Assembly (NCBI RefSeq): GCF_022539505.1
Contig: NC_061512.1
Location: 247,644,510 to 247,708,509 of the forward strand
Direction: 5' to 3'
Origin: Lolium rigidum
Taxonomy: Eukaryota; Streptophyta; Magnoliopsida; Poales; Poaceae
Length of the DNA stretch: 64,000 nt
Positions 54,483 to 64,000 of this stretch are shown in pieces. The position numbers and the translations under genes were made by a program. The first letter of the stretch is position 1, and every line of letters begins with the position of its first letter. The notes under the pieces were generated by a model. It worked only from the letters and a program-made list of their open reading frames with translations, had not been told where the DNA came from and did no database searches.

Positions 54483-54830
54483 AGACTATTAAACACGTTT
54501 TCCTAGTGCAAGTTCACTAGATCTATATGGCCAGTCATCCAAATATATTCTACCTTATACCCCACGTAGCGTTGCGAATATATTTAGAAATTGTCTTAAT
54601 GATGTGTATAATAGGTTTAAATTACTTATTAGGGTGGGAGGGATTGCCATTATTTGGTTGCTATTCCTTTGTAGAGATTGACAAGTTTTTAATGACAAAC
54701 TCTTTCCTCTTATGCACGTTATCTACCAGTGCACACTCCGTTTACTGGTTGTCTCTACAACATGTGGACCATCCGCAACATGTTTATGGAGGTGTCTATA
54801 CGATTGGAGAATAAGGTGAAGACATGCGTA
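54483..54830 (+). pseudogene. LINE ORF2 C-terminal remnant
   Basis: Broken frames give SIWPVIQIYSTLYP (near 54515) and, one frame over, SVANIFRNCLNDVYNRFKLL plus IRVGGIAIIWLLFLCRD (54568-54680). This is the conserved C-terminal stretch of Triticeae LINE ORF2 proteins. Frameshifts and stops are present. Confidence 0.75.
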
Positions 54831-55186
54831 GCTTTATCTAGATTTATCGCTTGGTTATTAGTCACTTTTGATTTGAGCGAATATGTGCATCTTAGTTATT
54901 CAGATACCAGATGTATACTTAAACTTCTTAAATATAAAACGCTATTTATTGAATAGAAACTCATAATCAGTTCAAAACAACATCAAAATAGATTGCAAAC
55001 GCATTATTTGTTGGTCTGGAATTACAAGCCTTGACACCACACACAGCAGAATGCTGAATTTCATATTGATGCAACAACTAGGAGGCAGGCAGATTGCTCT
55101 AGACCAGGAAAAAAAAAACAGGAGTAGCATGCTATTTCTGACTGTAAATTTTATACGAGTACTAGAAAAGTGTACAGCGCGCTCGA
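54831..55186. other. Intergenic AT-rich DNA
   Basis: No gene or clear repeat; probably includes the 3' untranslated region of the minus-strand F-box gene. Confidence 0.4.
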
Positions 55187-56560
55187 TCATGATCTACTTG
55201 TAACCTTGTTTTCGGCAAGAGTTTGGGGCGACCCACACGCCAACCCACAACGGCGTGCCAAGGGAGCAGGCAACAGTGGCAGGGCATAGCAAAAGGTTGC
55301 TGCGCCCGTATTGCGCCATTGGTGTGGGACTGGCTCTACAATCTCCGGCTCGTGGTCTAGCATGGCCGGGACGAACAACCCTGGCCTACTGATCTTCGCC
55401 GGCTCTTCGTCCTCCTCCTTGCTGCCTACCTTCGCCGGCTCTTCGTCCTCCTCCTTGCTGCCTATCTTCAGCAGCAGCTTCCCCGGGCCCAATTTATTAT
55501 CCATTGCCGACGGAACCGGATGAACGTGCACGACACCTTCCCGGCCGTCCTCTATCAGCAGATGCCCACGTTGCAGGGCTTGCGGCAACGCCAGACGCTG
55601 ACCGCCGGAAAGCTCCACGCCGCTGCGGTTATTTTGGGTCAGTCGGCCGCCCTCTCCCTTGAAAAACAGGTCCCACTTCCCGAACCCACCGACGGTCATC
55701 ACGCACACCCGTGCATCCGAGTCCGTCATCATGAAGATCAGCGTTTGCTCGTCATCCGCCTGAACGAAGTCGGTGATGGGCTCCGACGTGGTCTCCTCCG
55801 TTGCCAGATCAAAGCATGCGAGCTGCGCAAGCCGATCCGCCGTCTCAGCGACAGCGTACGAGTAGAACGTTCCGTCGGCGAACACGGGGTCCTTGTTGTG
55901 TAACGGCACGCCGGGCTCTGCCGCCGCACCGGCGACTTGCACGCTCCTCCAGCTCTCGCCTCCTCCAATTGTGTACACGTACATATCTTGCTCCGCCGTG
56001 TCGTCCGTGTGCCAAAAGAGGCCCTGGTGGAAGATCTTATATCTCCTGGACCTGGAGTCGAAGCCAAAGCAGTAGGCGCCACGCTTGTCCTGCTTGTCCG
56101 TCTCGGGCGGTAGCGGCAGGGCGAGCCTCTCGCCGGTGAAGGGCTCCACGACGTTGATGGCGCCCTGGTGGACGTCGAGGAAGCACATCAGGCCATTGCA
56201 GGTGCCCACCAAGTCCTCCGACGCGCCGGCCGTGAACGTGGCCACGAGTCGCCACTGCTCGTCGAAGAGGAGCCCTTGACCGCTGAGCGGCTCTGGGGAG
56301 TCTTGATCAGCTCCTATTCGTCCGCGAACAAAGACGATGGTGTGGGTCAGGGCCCAGGGTCCGTGCTCCAGGTGCTCGTTGACGAAAACAGGGTCTGAGA
56401 TGACCTCGCGCCACTCCTTGCACACACGGCGGAAGCGGCGGAGGTCGCTCGCCGGCAGGCGGAGAAAGACGCTCGCGAGAACCTCTCGCGGGAGGCACGC
56501 CGTGGCAGCAGCATTGGCGTCGTCGGCTGTCATGATGGTACCGGGCGGGGGACCTGCCAT
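55187..56560 (-). CDS. F-box protein (F-box gene 2)
   Basis: A 457-residue single-exon ORF. The F-box is at about residues 22-65 (LPREVLASVFLRLPASDLRR, then FRRVCKEWREV) and would dock to SKP1 in an SCF ubiquitin ligase. Downstream repeats follow the pattern of plant F-box proteins with associated or kelch-like modules: LVGTCNGLMCFLDV, INVVEPFTGERLALPLPP, CFGFDSRSRRYKIFH, and YVYTIGGGESWRSVQVAGA. The substrate is unknown. Near residues 360-385 a 12-residue unit, VGSKEEDEEPAK, appears twice (36-bp direct repeats 55395-55430 and 55431-55466). The first ATG is used; a second in-frame Met at residue 10 is possible. A TATA-like box on the minus strand lies near 56616-56621. Its decayed paralogue is at 49563-50472. 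The ORF appears intact. Confidence 0.85.
   Translation of the reverse strand: MAGPPPGTIMTADDANAAATACLPREVLASVFLRLPASDLRRFRRVCKEWREVISDPVFVNEHLEHGPWALTHTIVFVRGRIGADQDSPEPLSGQGLLFDEQWRLVATFTAGASEDLVGTCNGLMCFLDVHQGAINVVEPFTGERLALPLPPETDKQDKRGAYCFGFDSRSRRYKIFHQGLFWHTDDTAEQDMYVYTIGGGESWRSVQVAGAAAEPGVPLHNKDPVFADGTFYSYAVAETADRLAQLACFDLATEETTSEPITDFVQADDEQTLIFMMTDSDARVCVMTVGGFGKWDLFFKGEGGRLTQNNRSGVELSGGQRLALPQALQRGHLLIEDGREGVVHVHPVPSAMDNKLGPGKLLLKIGSKEEDEEPAKVGSKEEDEEPAKISRPGLFVPAMLDHEPEIVEPVPHQWRNTGAATFCYALPLLPAPLARRCGLACGSPQTLAENKVTSRS
55395..55466 (-). repeat. 36-bp in-frame tandem repeat in F-box gene 2
   Basis: Two units differing by one base, coding for a 12-residue acidic repeat. The pseudogene copy lacks the equivalent region. 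Confidence 0.93.
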
Positions 56561-56606
56561 TGCGTAGAACCTGAACTCTCGATATGGCTTGGCCGATCCC
56601 TGATTG

Positions 56607-56816
56607 ATCAGTACATATATAGATGCAAGCTTATGAAGAGTAGCAGAAGTCGGCCTCCGAATAGAGCTCTGATTATTGACCGGAACCGAGTTGTGCTAGT
56701 AGGCCGTATAAGTCATCTCTCCGTCTCCGTTACGTGTATATATATAGATGCAAGTTTATAAAGAGGAATAGAAGACGGTCTCCGGATGGACCTCGAATTA
56801 GTCACCGGTGTTGCAC
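56607..56816 (-). promoter_or_regulatory. Duplicated upstream region of F-box gene 2
   Basis: The segment with atatatagatgcaag and ttat(g/a)aagag occurs at 56616 and again at 56743 (127-bp spacing), each with a TATA-like core. The near copy is about 50 bp before the ATG. A third, more diverged copy is upstream of the pseudogene at 50475. Confidence 0.6.
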
Positions 56817-58258
56817 AATCTCTACTAATCCGTGTCCAAGTATAAGCAGGTTAATTAGGTATGTTTTCCTTTTCTTTTTTTCTTGCGAAAATTAGGTATG
56901 TTTTCCTTACTGGGCATGCATGTGTTAATGTGAGTACATCTAGTCCTAGTATATTTAGTTTCCCAATTGGACAGTGCTAGAATCCTGGGGATTTGATTTC
57001 CCAGCCTCATGCTTCCCGTGCTGACACGTATCATTTTGCTGCCAGGTAGTAAAAAAATACTGGTTTTGGTTCAGTGTAGCAAAAAAGGTTCACCCACAAA
57101 ATAAAAGAAAGAGGCTAAGCTCACTGGAGACTCGCCGGAGAGCGCATGGAAAAGAAATTGTGCTATTGTAGCAAAAAGGGATATCGTTGGAGACATCGGC
57201 GAGGAAATTACCGGAGAACTCACTAGAGATCTCGCCGGAGAATCCAGTAGCAAACATATTTTGCAATTGTAGCAAAACCGTAAAAATGTTGTAGCAAATA
57301 AATTATTCATAGGTTGCAAATCCGCATAACAGAGACCTTGTTAGAGATATCAATCTCGAAGACCTTGCCGGAAATCTTGTAGCAAAACATTTATTCCTTT
57401 TTAGCAACCTTGCAGAAGAGTTGTAGAAAAAAAGGTCTACCATCTCCCACCCAGACTGGTAGCAATGCCAAACAAGAACGGTAGCAGACTCAACCATCGT
57501 CGGTAGAAAAACTGACCAGCATGTGTAGCATCGCCGCTGGTGGTGGTGCCTGACTTTGAGGTGAGCATCCATCGGCGGCGTCTCCAACGAGATGAAGAAG
57601 TTCCCGGAGGATTGTCGGGCCTGCGCATGCACATGCGGGGCCGACCCATGTAGATCTTGTCGGCGGTAGCAACACCTGCCCACCGATGGCCGATGAGAAG
57701 GTTGAGGAAGACGACTGGACGGAGGTGGAGGTTGAGGGAGGAGTATGGCGGTGCGGGTGTGTTCACGGAGATGCACATCGATGGCCAGGCGAGCTCCCGG
57801 AGGTTGGCGCGAAGAGAATAGGTTGCGGGGAGGACGATGAGGTTGAGGTGCGGGTCAGAGGACGATGAGGTTGGGCGCGCGGAGGCGGGAAGCCATGGCG
57901 CACGGCGGTAGGGATTCATGATGTGCGGCAGCGGGGATTCATGATGCAGCGGTTGCCTAAATCGCGACTACGGGCGACCCTAAGGGCATCTCCAACGGGG
58001 CGACACAAATGAAAGTTCAGCGACTGTTTGCATCCACCCGGTCAAAAAATGCGTCTGGGACCAGGTCCAATGGCCTGACGCATAGTGACCGGGTTGCCCG
58101 CGGAGACACAAATATGCGCCTCGGATGCTTCTGCGTGGACATTGCACGGACGCGCCAACTGACCGCTTGCGTCTGGGCAGACGTTTTGTCGGGCCCGCCT
58201 AGCAGCGACCCTGTGTCAATACGTCTTCTCAGCCGCGCCAGTCCTGGCGACAAGGCGT
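56817..58258. other. Intergenic DNA with tagcaaa-rich repeat and a cut DNA-element end
   Basis: Bases 57060-57680 contain many gtagcaa words together with ctcgccgga, a repetitive family also hinted at near 18.7 kb. Bases 57985-58258 start with gggcatctccaacggggcg, like the end of a small DNA transposon, and are cut off by the Gypsy LTR at 58259. ORFs here (57071-57919, both strands) show no known domain. Confidence 0.4.
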
Positions 58259-59660
58259 TGATACGTCCAAAACGTATCTACTTTCCCGAACACTTTTGCT
58301 ATTGTTTTGCCTCTAATTTGTGTATTTTGGATGCAACTAACACGGACTAACGCTGTTTTCAGCAGAACTGTTCTGGTGTCTCGTTTTTGTGCAGTAAATC
58401 CAACTTTCAGGAAAAACCTCGGGATTTTGACGAAAGGGCCTATTTTCCCAGAATACTGACGGAGCCAGAAGGACAATTGAAGTGGAGGCCCGAGGGCCCC
58501 ACACCATAGGGCGGCGCGGCCCAGGGGGGCCCGCGCGGCCCTGTGGTGTGGCCCCCTCGGCTGGCCTCCGACGCCCTCCTTCGGACTATTTATCGGCCTC
58601 GACCTAAAAATGCACGGGAAGAAGTCGAAGTCGCCAGAAACCCTCCAGAACGCCGCCACATCGCGAAACTCCGTCGCGGGAGCCAGAAGTCTCCGTTCTG
58701 GCACTCCGCCGGGACGGGGAATTGGAGGAGATCATCGCCATCATCACCGCCAACGCCTCTCCATCAACCAGCCATATTTCCCCCATCCATGTGTGAGTAA
58801 TTCCCCCGCTGTAGGCCGAAGGGGATGGTAGGGATTGGATGAGATTGGTCATGTAATAGCATAAGATTGTTAGGGCATAGTGCCTAGTGTCCGTAGATGG
58901 TACTTTTATGATATTGTTGCAACTTGTTATGCTTAATGCTTGTCACTAGGGCCCGAGTGCCATGATCTCAGATCTGAACATGTTATTGATTCATCATGAT
59001 ATTCATTGTTTATGGTCTTACCCGCAAGTTGTATACACATGTCGCTGTCCGGAACCAATGGCCCCGAAGTGACGAAATCGGGACAACCGGAGGGAATGGT
59101 AGCGATGTGAGGATCACATGTGTTCACGGAGTGTTAATGCTTTGCTCCGGTACTCTATTAAAAGGAGTACCTTAATATCCAGTAGTTTCCCTTGAGGCCC
59201 GGCTGCCACCGGCTGGTAGGACAAAAGATGTTGTGCAAGTTTCTCATTGCGAGCACGTACGACTATAATTGGAACACATGCCTATTGATTGATTAGTACT
59301 TGGACACCGTTTTATTATTATCTCGCAAAAGCCCTCGCTATGATTGTTACATGAGTTTCTCTCATCCATGCAACGCCCGTCATCCGTCCCCGTGCCTACA
59401 GTATTTTAATCCTGTTGTTTACTAAAATCACTACTGCTGTCTTTGTTACTCTGCTGCTCGTTATTTCACTACTGCTACTACTATAAAACCGTTACTATCG
59501 ATAAACTCTTGCGAGCAAGTCTCGTTTCCAGTGTGCGCTGAATTGACAACTCCGTTGTTAAGGCTTTCAAGGATTCTTTGTCTCCCCTTGTGTCGAATCA
59601 ATAAATTGGGTAATACTTCCCTCGAAGACTGTTGCGATCCCCTATACTTGTGGGTCATCA
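58259..59660 (+). repeat. 5' LTR of the Gypsy element (1402 bp)
   Basis: Starts TGATACGTCC and ends GGGTCATCA, giving TGAT...ATCA ends. U3 has a GC-rich inverted stretch at about 58497-58553 (ccacaccatagggcgg against ccctgtggtgtgg). A TATA-like tatttatc is at about 58587. The ORFs inside are not genes. Confidence 0.9.
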
Positions 59661-59671
59661 AGACTATTTGC

Positions 59672-59689
59672 TGGCGCCGTTGCCGGGGA
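59672..59689 (+). promoter_or_regulatory. Primer-binding site of the Gypsy element
   Basis: TGGCGCCGTTGCCGGGGA, 11 bases after the LTR end, matches the tRNA-Asp-type site of Athila-like elements. Confidence 0.9.
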
Positions 59690-59747
59690 GCATAGCTTTA
59701 TTTGGAAGTTCACTTGGATTGATATTGTTCGCTGCAAATTCTCCATC

Positions 59748-61640
59748 ATGGGTAAAACTCGCGATACTAAGGTCGCCATATTACCATCCACTACAAGAAA
59801 AGGTACAACTCGAGTACCTCTGCTGCTCTTGATTCACCATCTCGTGATTGATAAACTTGTTTCACCGCCACATGCTTCGCATCGTCGGTACTTCTGCTGA
59901 ATCTGAAAACTCTCATAATACCGATAATATTTCTGCTGTGCTTGATGATAGTGGTTCATTGGGAACTTTTCTAGATGCTACAATTGCTAGGTCTAGACAA
60001 ATTGAAAATACTGAAACTCCTGATGTTACTACACCTGTTAATTCACCCGAACTTGAATACTCTAGTGATGATCTTGATGAAGATTATGTGGAACTTGATG
60101 ATGATTTTATTGAAAAATGCCATGCTACTACCGATGCAAGAAAAATTAAAAAGTTGCTTACGGAACATACTCGTTAGATATAAACTTTCTCCCGATCCTA
60201 AATTTGCCACATCTCCTATAAACATTAGGGATAAAGACTATGATTTTTCTCTTGATCTATCTCATATAGCTATTGTGGAGAAAACACCTTTTTGTGGTAC
60301 CGAAAAAGAAAGTGTCTGTTGAACACATGACCGAGTTATCTACCTTGAGTAGTTTGTTTTCTCGATGATGTTAAGAAGCGTACTTACTTTGTTGCTAAAA
60401 TCTTTCCATTCTCATTAAAGGATGACGCTAAAACTTGGTATAATAGTTTGCCACCTAGTTCTATTAAAAGTCCAAAAGAATTGCTTGCTCGTTTTCTTTC
60501 GGAAATACTTTCCCGCTAGTGCTCAACATGCCGCTTTGCGAGAGAATTTATAATTTTGATCGGGAAGATGGAGAGAAATTGCCCGAGGCTTGGGTGAGAT
60601 TTTGCTCTCTTATTAGAGCTCGCCCGACCATGATTTGGAAAAGCATGATTTACTTGATATATTTTATAGTGGACTAACCATTGAGTCTAGGGCATACCTG
60701 GATAGTTGTGCTGGTTGTGTTTTCAGGAAAAGAACTCCGGACGAAGCTGAAGAATTATTGGCTAAAATAAGCCGGAATCATGATGATTGGACTACGCCTG
60801 AACCAACTCCAACGCCAATAGTGAAGAAGAGGGGTTTAATTAAATTGAATGATGAAGATATGAGGGAAGCCAAGAAGTCTCTCAAGGAGAAAGGTATTAA
60901 ATCTGAAGATGTGAAGAATCTACCTCCCATAGAAGATATATGTGAGATAATTCCCCCTTCATCCATGATTGTGGTAAATTCCCTTCAACGCTTTACTAGA
61001 GAAGATATTCCGTATTCAAAACCTCCTGCGCAATGCTTAGATGAGTTTGATAATTATATTGTTAAGCAAGAAAATTTTAATATGAGAGTAGAGAATCATT
61101 TAATGGAAAATTCTCGAGCTATTAGTGAATTGCATGATATTGTGGAGAGAACCTCCAATGATGTTAAGATGCTTGTTAAACATTTTCATATGGTTCAAAC
61201 TCAAATTGATCAACTCACTAAAGTGCAAAATGACTTGTTAGGAAATAATGCTAAAGAAAAACATGCTTATGAAGTAACAACTAGAGGTGGTGTCTCTACC
61301 CAGGATCCTCTATATCCTGAAGGACATCCCAAAAGAATTGAACAAGATTCTCAACGCATTGAACCTAGAGCTCCTTCTAAGAAAAAGAAGAACAAACATA
61401 AAAAATGTTGTAGAATCCTCTGAGCCTGTTAATGATCCTAATAGTATTTCTATTTCTGATGCTGAAACTGAAAGTGGTAATGAACATGATAAAGATAATG
61501 ATAAGAATGATACTCCTGATAAAGAAGAGGTTGAAGAAGAACTCGAAAAGCATGCTAAAAATAAAAAGTATACTAAAGAAGATTTTATTGCTGAGAAACA
61601 TGGTAATGAAAGAGAACCTTGGGTGCAAAAGCAAATGCCT
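59748..61640 (+). pseudogene. Gypsy gag, decayed
   Basis: Begins at ATG 59748 (MGKTRDTK). Pieces in several frames follow: an acidic N-terminal region (59848-60177), the retrotransposon Gag core (LPEAWVRFCSLIRARP, then LLDIFYSGLTIESRAYLDSC, near 60580-60710), and a long Glu/Lys-rich tail to about 61640 (MREAKKSLKEKGIKSEDVKN). At least five frame changes. Gag would form particles with the element RNA; this copy cannot. Confidence 0.85.
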
Positions 61641-62408
61641 TTTCCTCGCTAAGAAACTAAAATCAAAGGAAGAAGAACACTATAATAAATTTTTTGATTG
61701 GATGAAACCTTTATTCTTGCAAATCCCTTTGACTGATGCTATTAAATTGCCTCCTTATTCAAAGTATATGAAAGATATTGTTACTAACAAAAGGAAAATC
61801 CCCAATGAGGAAATTTCCACTATGCTTGCTAATTACTCTTTCAATGGCAAAGTTCCAAAGAAGTTGGGCGACCCGTGTATACCTACTATTCCTTGTTCTA
61901 TTAAGAATAATTATGTTAAAACTGCTCTATGTGATTTGGGAGCCGGTGTTAGTGTTATGCCTTTTTCTCTTTATAAGAGACTTTACTTAGATAAGTTGAT
62001 ACCTACTCGATATATCTTTGCAAATGGCTGATAAATCTACTCGCTATTCCTGTTGGTATATGTGAGGATGTTCCTGTTCAAGTTACTAATAACTACTTGA
62101 TATTAACTGATTTTGTTGTGTTGGAAATGCTCGAAGATGATAATATGTCTATTATTCTTGGGAGACCTTTTCTTAACACCGCAGGGGCTGTTATTGATTG
62201 CAATAAAGGAAAGGTTACTTTCAATGTTGATGATAAGGAACACACCGTCTATTTCCCCAAGAGGATTGAAAAAGCGTGCGGAGTTAATACTATTTCTAAT
62301 GTGAGAACTATCAAAGTTGGAACTATCGATTGTCCTATATATGAGCCTAAAGAAGAATATCAAACTCTTGTGATTGGATCCATATCAATACAATTCAAGG
62401 TAACATGA
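61641..62408 (+). pseudogene. Gypsy aspartic protease region, decayed
   Basis: FDWMKPLFLQIPLTDAIKLP leads into TALCDLGAGVSVMPFSLYKR (active-site Asp in DLGA, near 61923-61980) and, after a frame change, MSIILGRPFLNTAGAVIDCN (near 62142-62200). This is the retropepsin-like fold of Athila/Gypsy polyproteins. The ORF ends at 62408 with no reverse transcriptase after it. Confidence 0.85.
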
Positions 62409-63193
62409 TTGATTTGAGGTTTATCTCTTCATATGCTATGTAAAATTTATTTGGTGGCAAGACTTGATCAACCTTGTTAACAAATACCTTTTATATGCAT
62501 AGAGGAGGTAAACAACATTTCTTTCTTCCTCCACTTGCTTTAGTTGCTGTAGCACCTTTATTTTTCCAAAGTTCCTTAGTTGATTTGAGATTTCAAAAAA
62601 TTTCCTGGCCAGTAATAATAAACTTAATACCCAGAAATGTGCATTTTTCAAAGTTTTCAAAAATTCGCGAAAATTACACCGTTGGTCCTATTTTTCAACG
62701 AGGCACCTGGGAGCACCAGAGGATGACCTGTGGGGCACCACAGGGTGCCACACCACAGGCCGGCGCGGCCAGCAAGGGGGGCGCGCCACCCTGTGGTGTG
62801 GGCCCCTCCTTGCCCCACTACTTCATCTCTTTCTCCCAAAGCATCTTCTCTCTCCCGAAAAAACTCGAACCAACTTTCTCTCACTCGCGTTTTTGCTCAA
62901 GAGCTCAGGATTTTTCGATCTCTTTGCTCAGCCCAGATTTCTGTCTGAAATTTGGCACATTTGCTCTCCGGTATGTGACTCCTTCGATTATCCAAATAGA
63001 ATTTTGTTTGGTTGAGTATATCTTGAATATTTTGCTGCTGTAGGTAACATGTTTAGTGAGCTTGCATGCTTGTTCTAAGTGGTAGAAATTAGTTTTGATG
63101 CATGATTAGTACTCTAGCAAGTTCCTATGGCAGTTCCCTCAATTATATGTCACCAAATCAAGTTTTATATTGTTTGTTGAAAATTTCAGAAAA
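62409..63193 (+). other. Spacer with an LTR-like GC-rich module before the second ORF
   Basis: Bases 62745-62810 (gccacaccacaggccggcgc ... ccctgtggtgtgggcccct) closely resemble the U3 stretch at 58497-58553 of the same element's LTR. Bases 62966-63190 start with a donor-like ccg/gtatgt and end with the acceptor-like gaaaatttcag right before the ATG of the second ORF. The ORF at 62474-63043 reads across this module and is unlikely to be real. Confidence 0.5.
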
Positions 63194-64000
63194 TGAAGAA
63201 GTTCAAATTTGGAGAATTGTTCAAGAAAGGAACAACCAGCACCGGGAGGCCTTCTAGGACCGCCACCCAAATTAGGCGATCGTACAATGAGGACATCATC
63301 GCGCCTAGCTTCGCGCCCGAAGAGGACAATGGGGCTCCTAATGCTTCATCGTTCCCATGTTATGATTTTCTGACAAATGCAGCGATATTGGATGATTTCT
63401 TCACCCTTGTCAACAGGGCGGGCTTAGCCACTTACGTTGGAGATGAAAGGGAGCAATACTACATGCTCACCAAAATTTTTGTCGAGAGCTTCAAGTTCCA
63501 AAACACGCAATATGATCCGACAGTTGCATTCAAGATCTATGGTACTCCTGTTACTATGGAACTGGAAGAATTTTGTCGTGCATTGGATATTTCCCCTGTA
63601 GGTACAGCAAGGAGGATCGATGACAACCCCCGGGACTTGTTGGAGCTCTATCGAGGGATTACCAACGATGATTGTCGCACCATTCAGCGGGGCAAGATAA
63701 GGAACATTCAACTCCCCGCCATTAAATATTTTGCATATTACGTTGCTACTAGCATTCTTGGTAGGGAGAACACTAGCAATATTTCTAGTTACCATCTTGC
63801 TTTCTTGAATATTGCACTTATTGGACGGACATCTTATCATCTTGGTTCTCTTATTGCTCGCCGCTTGTCTACCAAGGGGCCTATTTTTGGAGGAACTATT
63901 GCACTGCGCATTTTAACACATTTAGAGCTTCCTATTGATCCTAATGATGTGCCATTAACCCCTAGGAGGCTTGATATCATTGCTATGAGAAGCCATCATT
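63194..64000 (+). CDS. Second ORF of the Gypsy element (Athila ORF-like), open at the window edge
   Basis: An uninterrupted frame of 268 codons with no stop before the end of the window, so the protein is partial. It opens MKKFKFGELFKKGTTSTGRP, basic, then has a folded-looking region: FLTNAAILDDFFTLVNRAGL, YYMLTKIFVESFKFQNT, YGTPVTMELEEFCRALDIS, IQLPAIKYFAYYVATSILGR, SSYHLAFLNIALIG. It resembles the extra ORF found in Athila-type plant elements, for which no enzyme activity is established. I see no transmembrane segment in the visible part. It is intact while gag and protease of the same element are broken. Confidence 0.65.

Larger units (their letters stand above)
58259..64000 (+). mobile_element. 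Athila-like Gypsy retrotransposon, plus strand, 3' end outside the window
   Basis: 5' LTR 58259-59660, PBS 59672-59689, a decayed gag-protease region (59748-62408), then an LTR-like GC-rich module and a second ORF (63194 to the edge). No reverse transcriptase or integrase motif appears between protease and the second ORF, so the element is non-autonomous in its visible part. The left target duplication would be ggcgt (58254-58258). Confidence 0.85.

Noticed and set aside
1..64000. tRNA, rRNA, CRISPR or organelle DNA
   Set aside because: I looked for conserved tRNA arms, rRNA words and regularly spaced short repeats and saw none; tRNA-like words occur only as retrotransposon primer-binding sites.

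Overview
The window is nuclear DNA of a grass, most probably a Triticeae species (wheat, Aegilops or barley group). I infer this from spliced plant genes, an Angela/BARE-like Copia LTR, Stowaway MITEs, CACTA elements with CACTA...TAGTG ends, an Athila-type Gypsy element with a TGGCGCCGTTGCCGGGGA primer-binding site, and nested LTR retrotransposons on both sides of a short gene island. No species-level claim is made, and I saw no rRNA, tRNA or CRISPR feature.

Layout. Bases 1-15301 are a nest of minus-strand LTR elements. A gag-encoding element (element 1, LTR 2967-5354) sits in the LTR of an Angela-like Copia element (5355-8958). That element's pol is cut at 8958 by the 3' LTR of a second element (element 2, 8959 to about 13 kb). 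A small internally deleted Gypsy-like element follows (element 3, 13377-15296, exact 5-bp target duplication). Bases 15.5-57 kb are the gene island. On the plus strand it holds an intact F-box gene (16809-18041), a six-exon PL4 rhamnogalacturonate lyase (24410-31420) and a nine-exon GAUT4-like galacturonosyltransferase (43909-47467). On the minus strand it holds an F-box pseudogene (49563-50472) and its apparently intact paralogue (55187-56560). From 58259 to the window end runs an Athila-like Gypsy element with decayed gag-protease, no visible reverse transcriptase, and a second ORF still open at the edge.

The gene island has been reshaped by transposons and local duplication. The first F-box gene and its 1.3-kb upstream region are partly duplicated 23-26 kb away, and that copy is split by a 3.06-kb CACTA carrying a broken Werner-type 3'-5' exonuclease gene and a ~160-bp tandem array. 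Exon 4 of the GAUT4 gene recurs almost unchanged at 20721-20935, upstream of a Helitron-like 3' end. Lyase intron 2 is enlarged to 3.9 kb by a long inverted-repeat element that itself received a retroposon and a Stowaway MITE. Two PIF/Harbinger-like elements (34998-36138 and 48420-49545) carry the same acidic ORF.

The two pectin genes lie 12.5 kb apart on one strand. One product would make homogalacturonan-type pectin in the Golgi and the other would cut the rhamnogalacturonan backbone in the wall. The F-box proteins would be SCF substrate adaptors. I see no evidence in the sequence that these genes are co-regulated.
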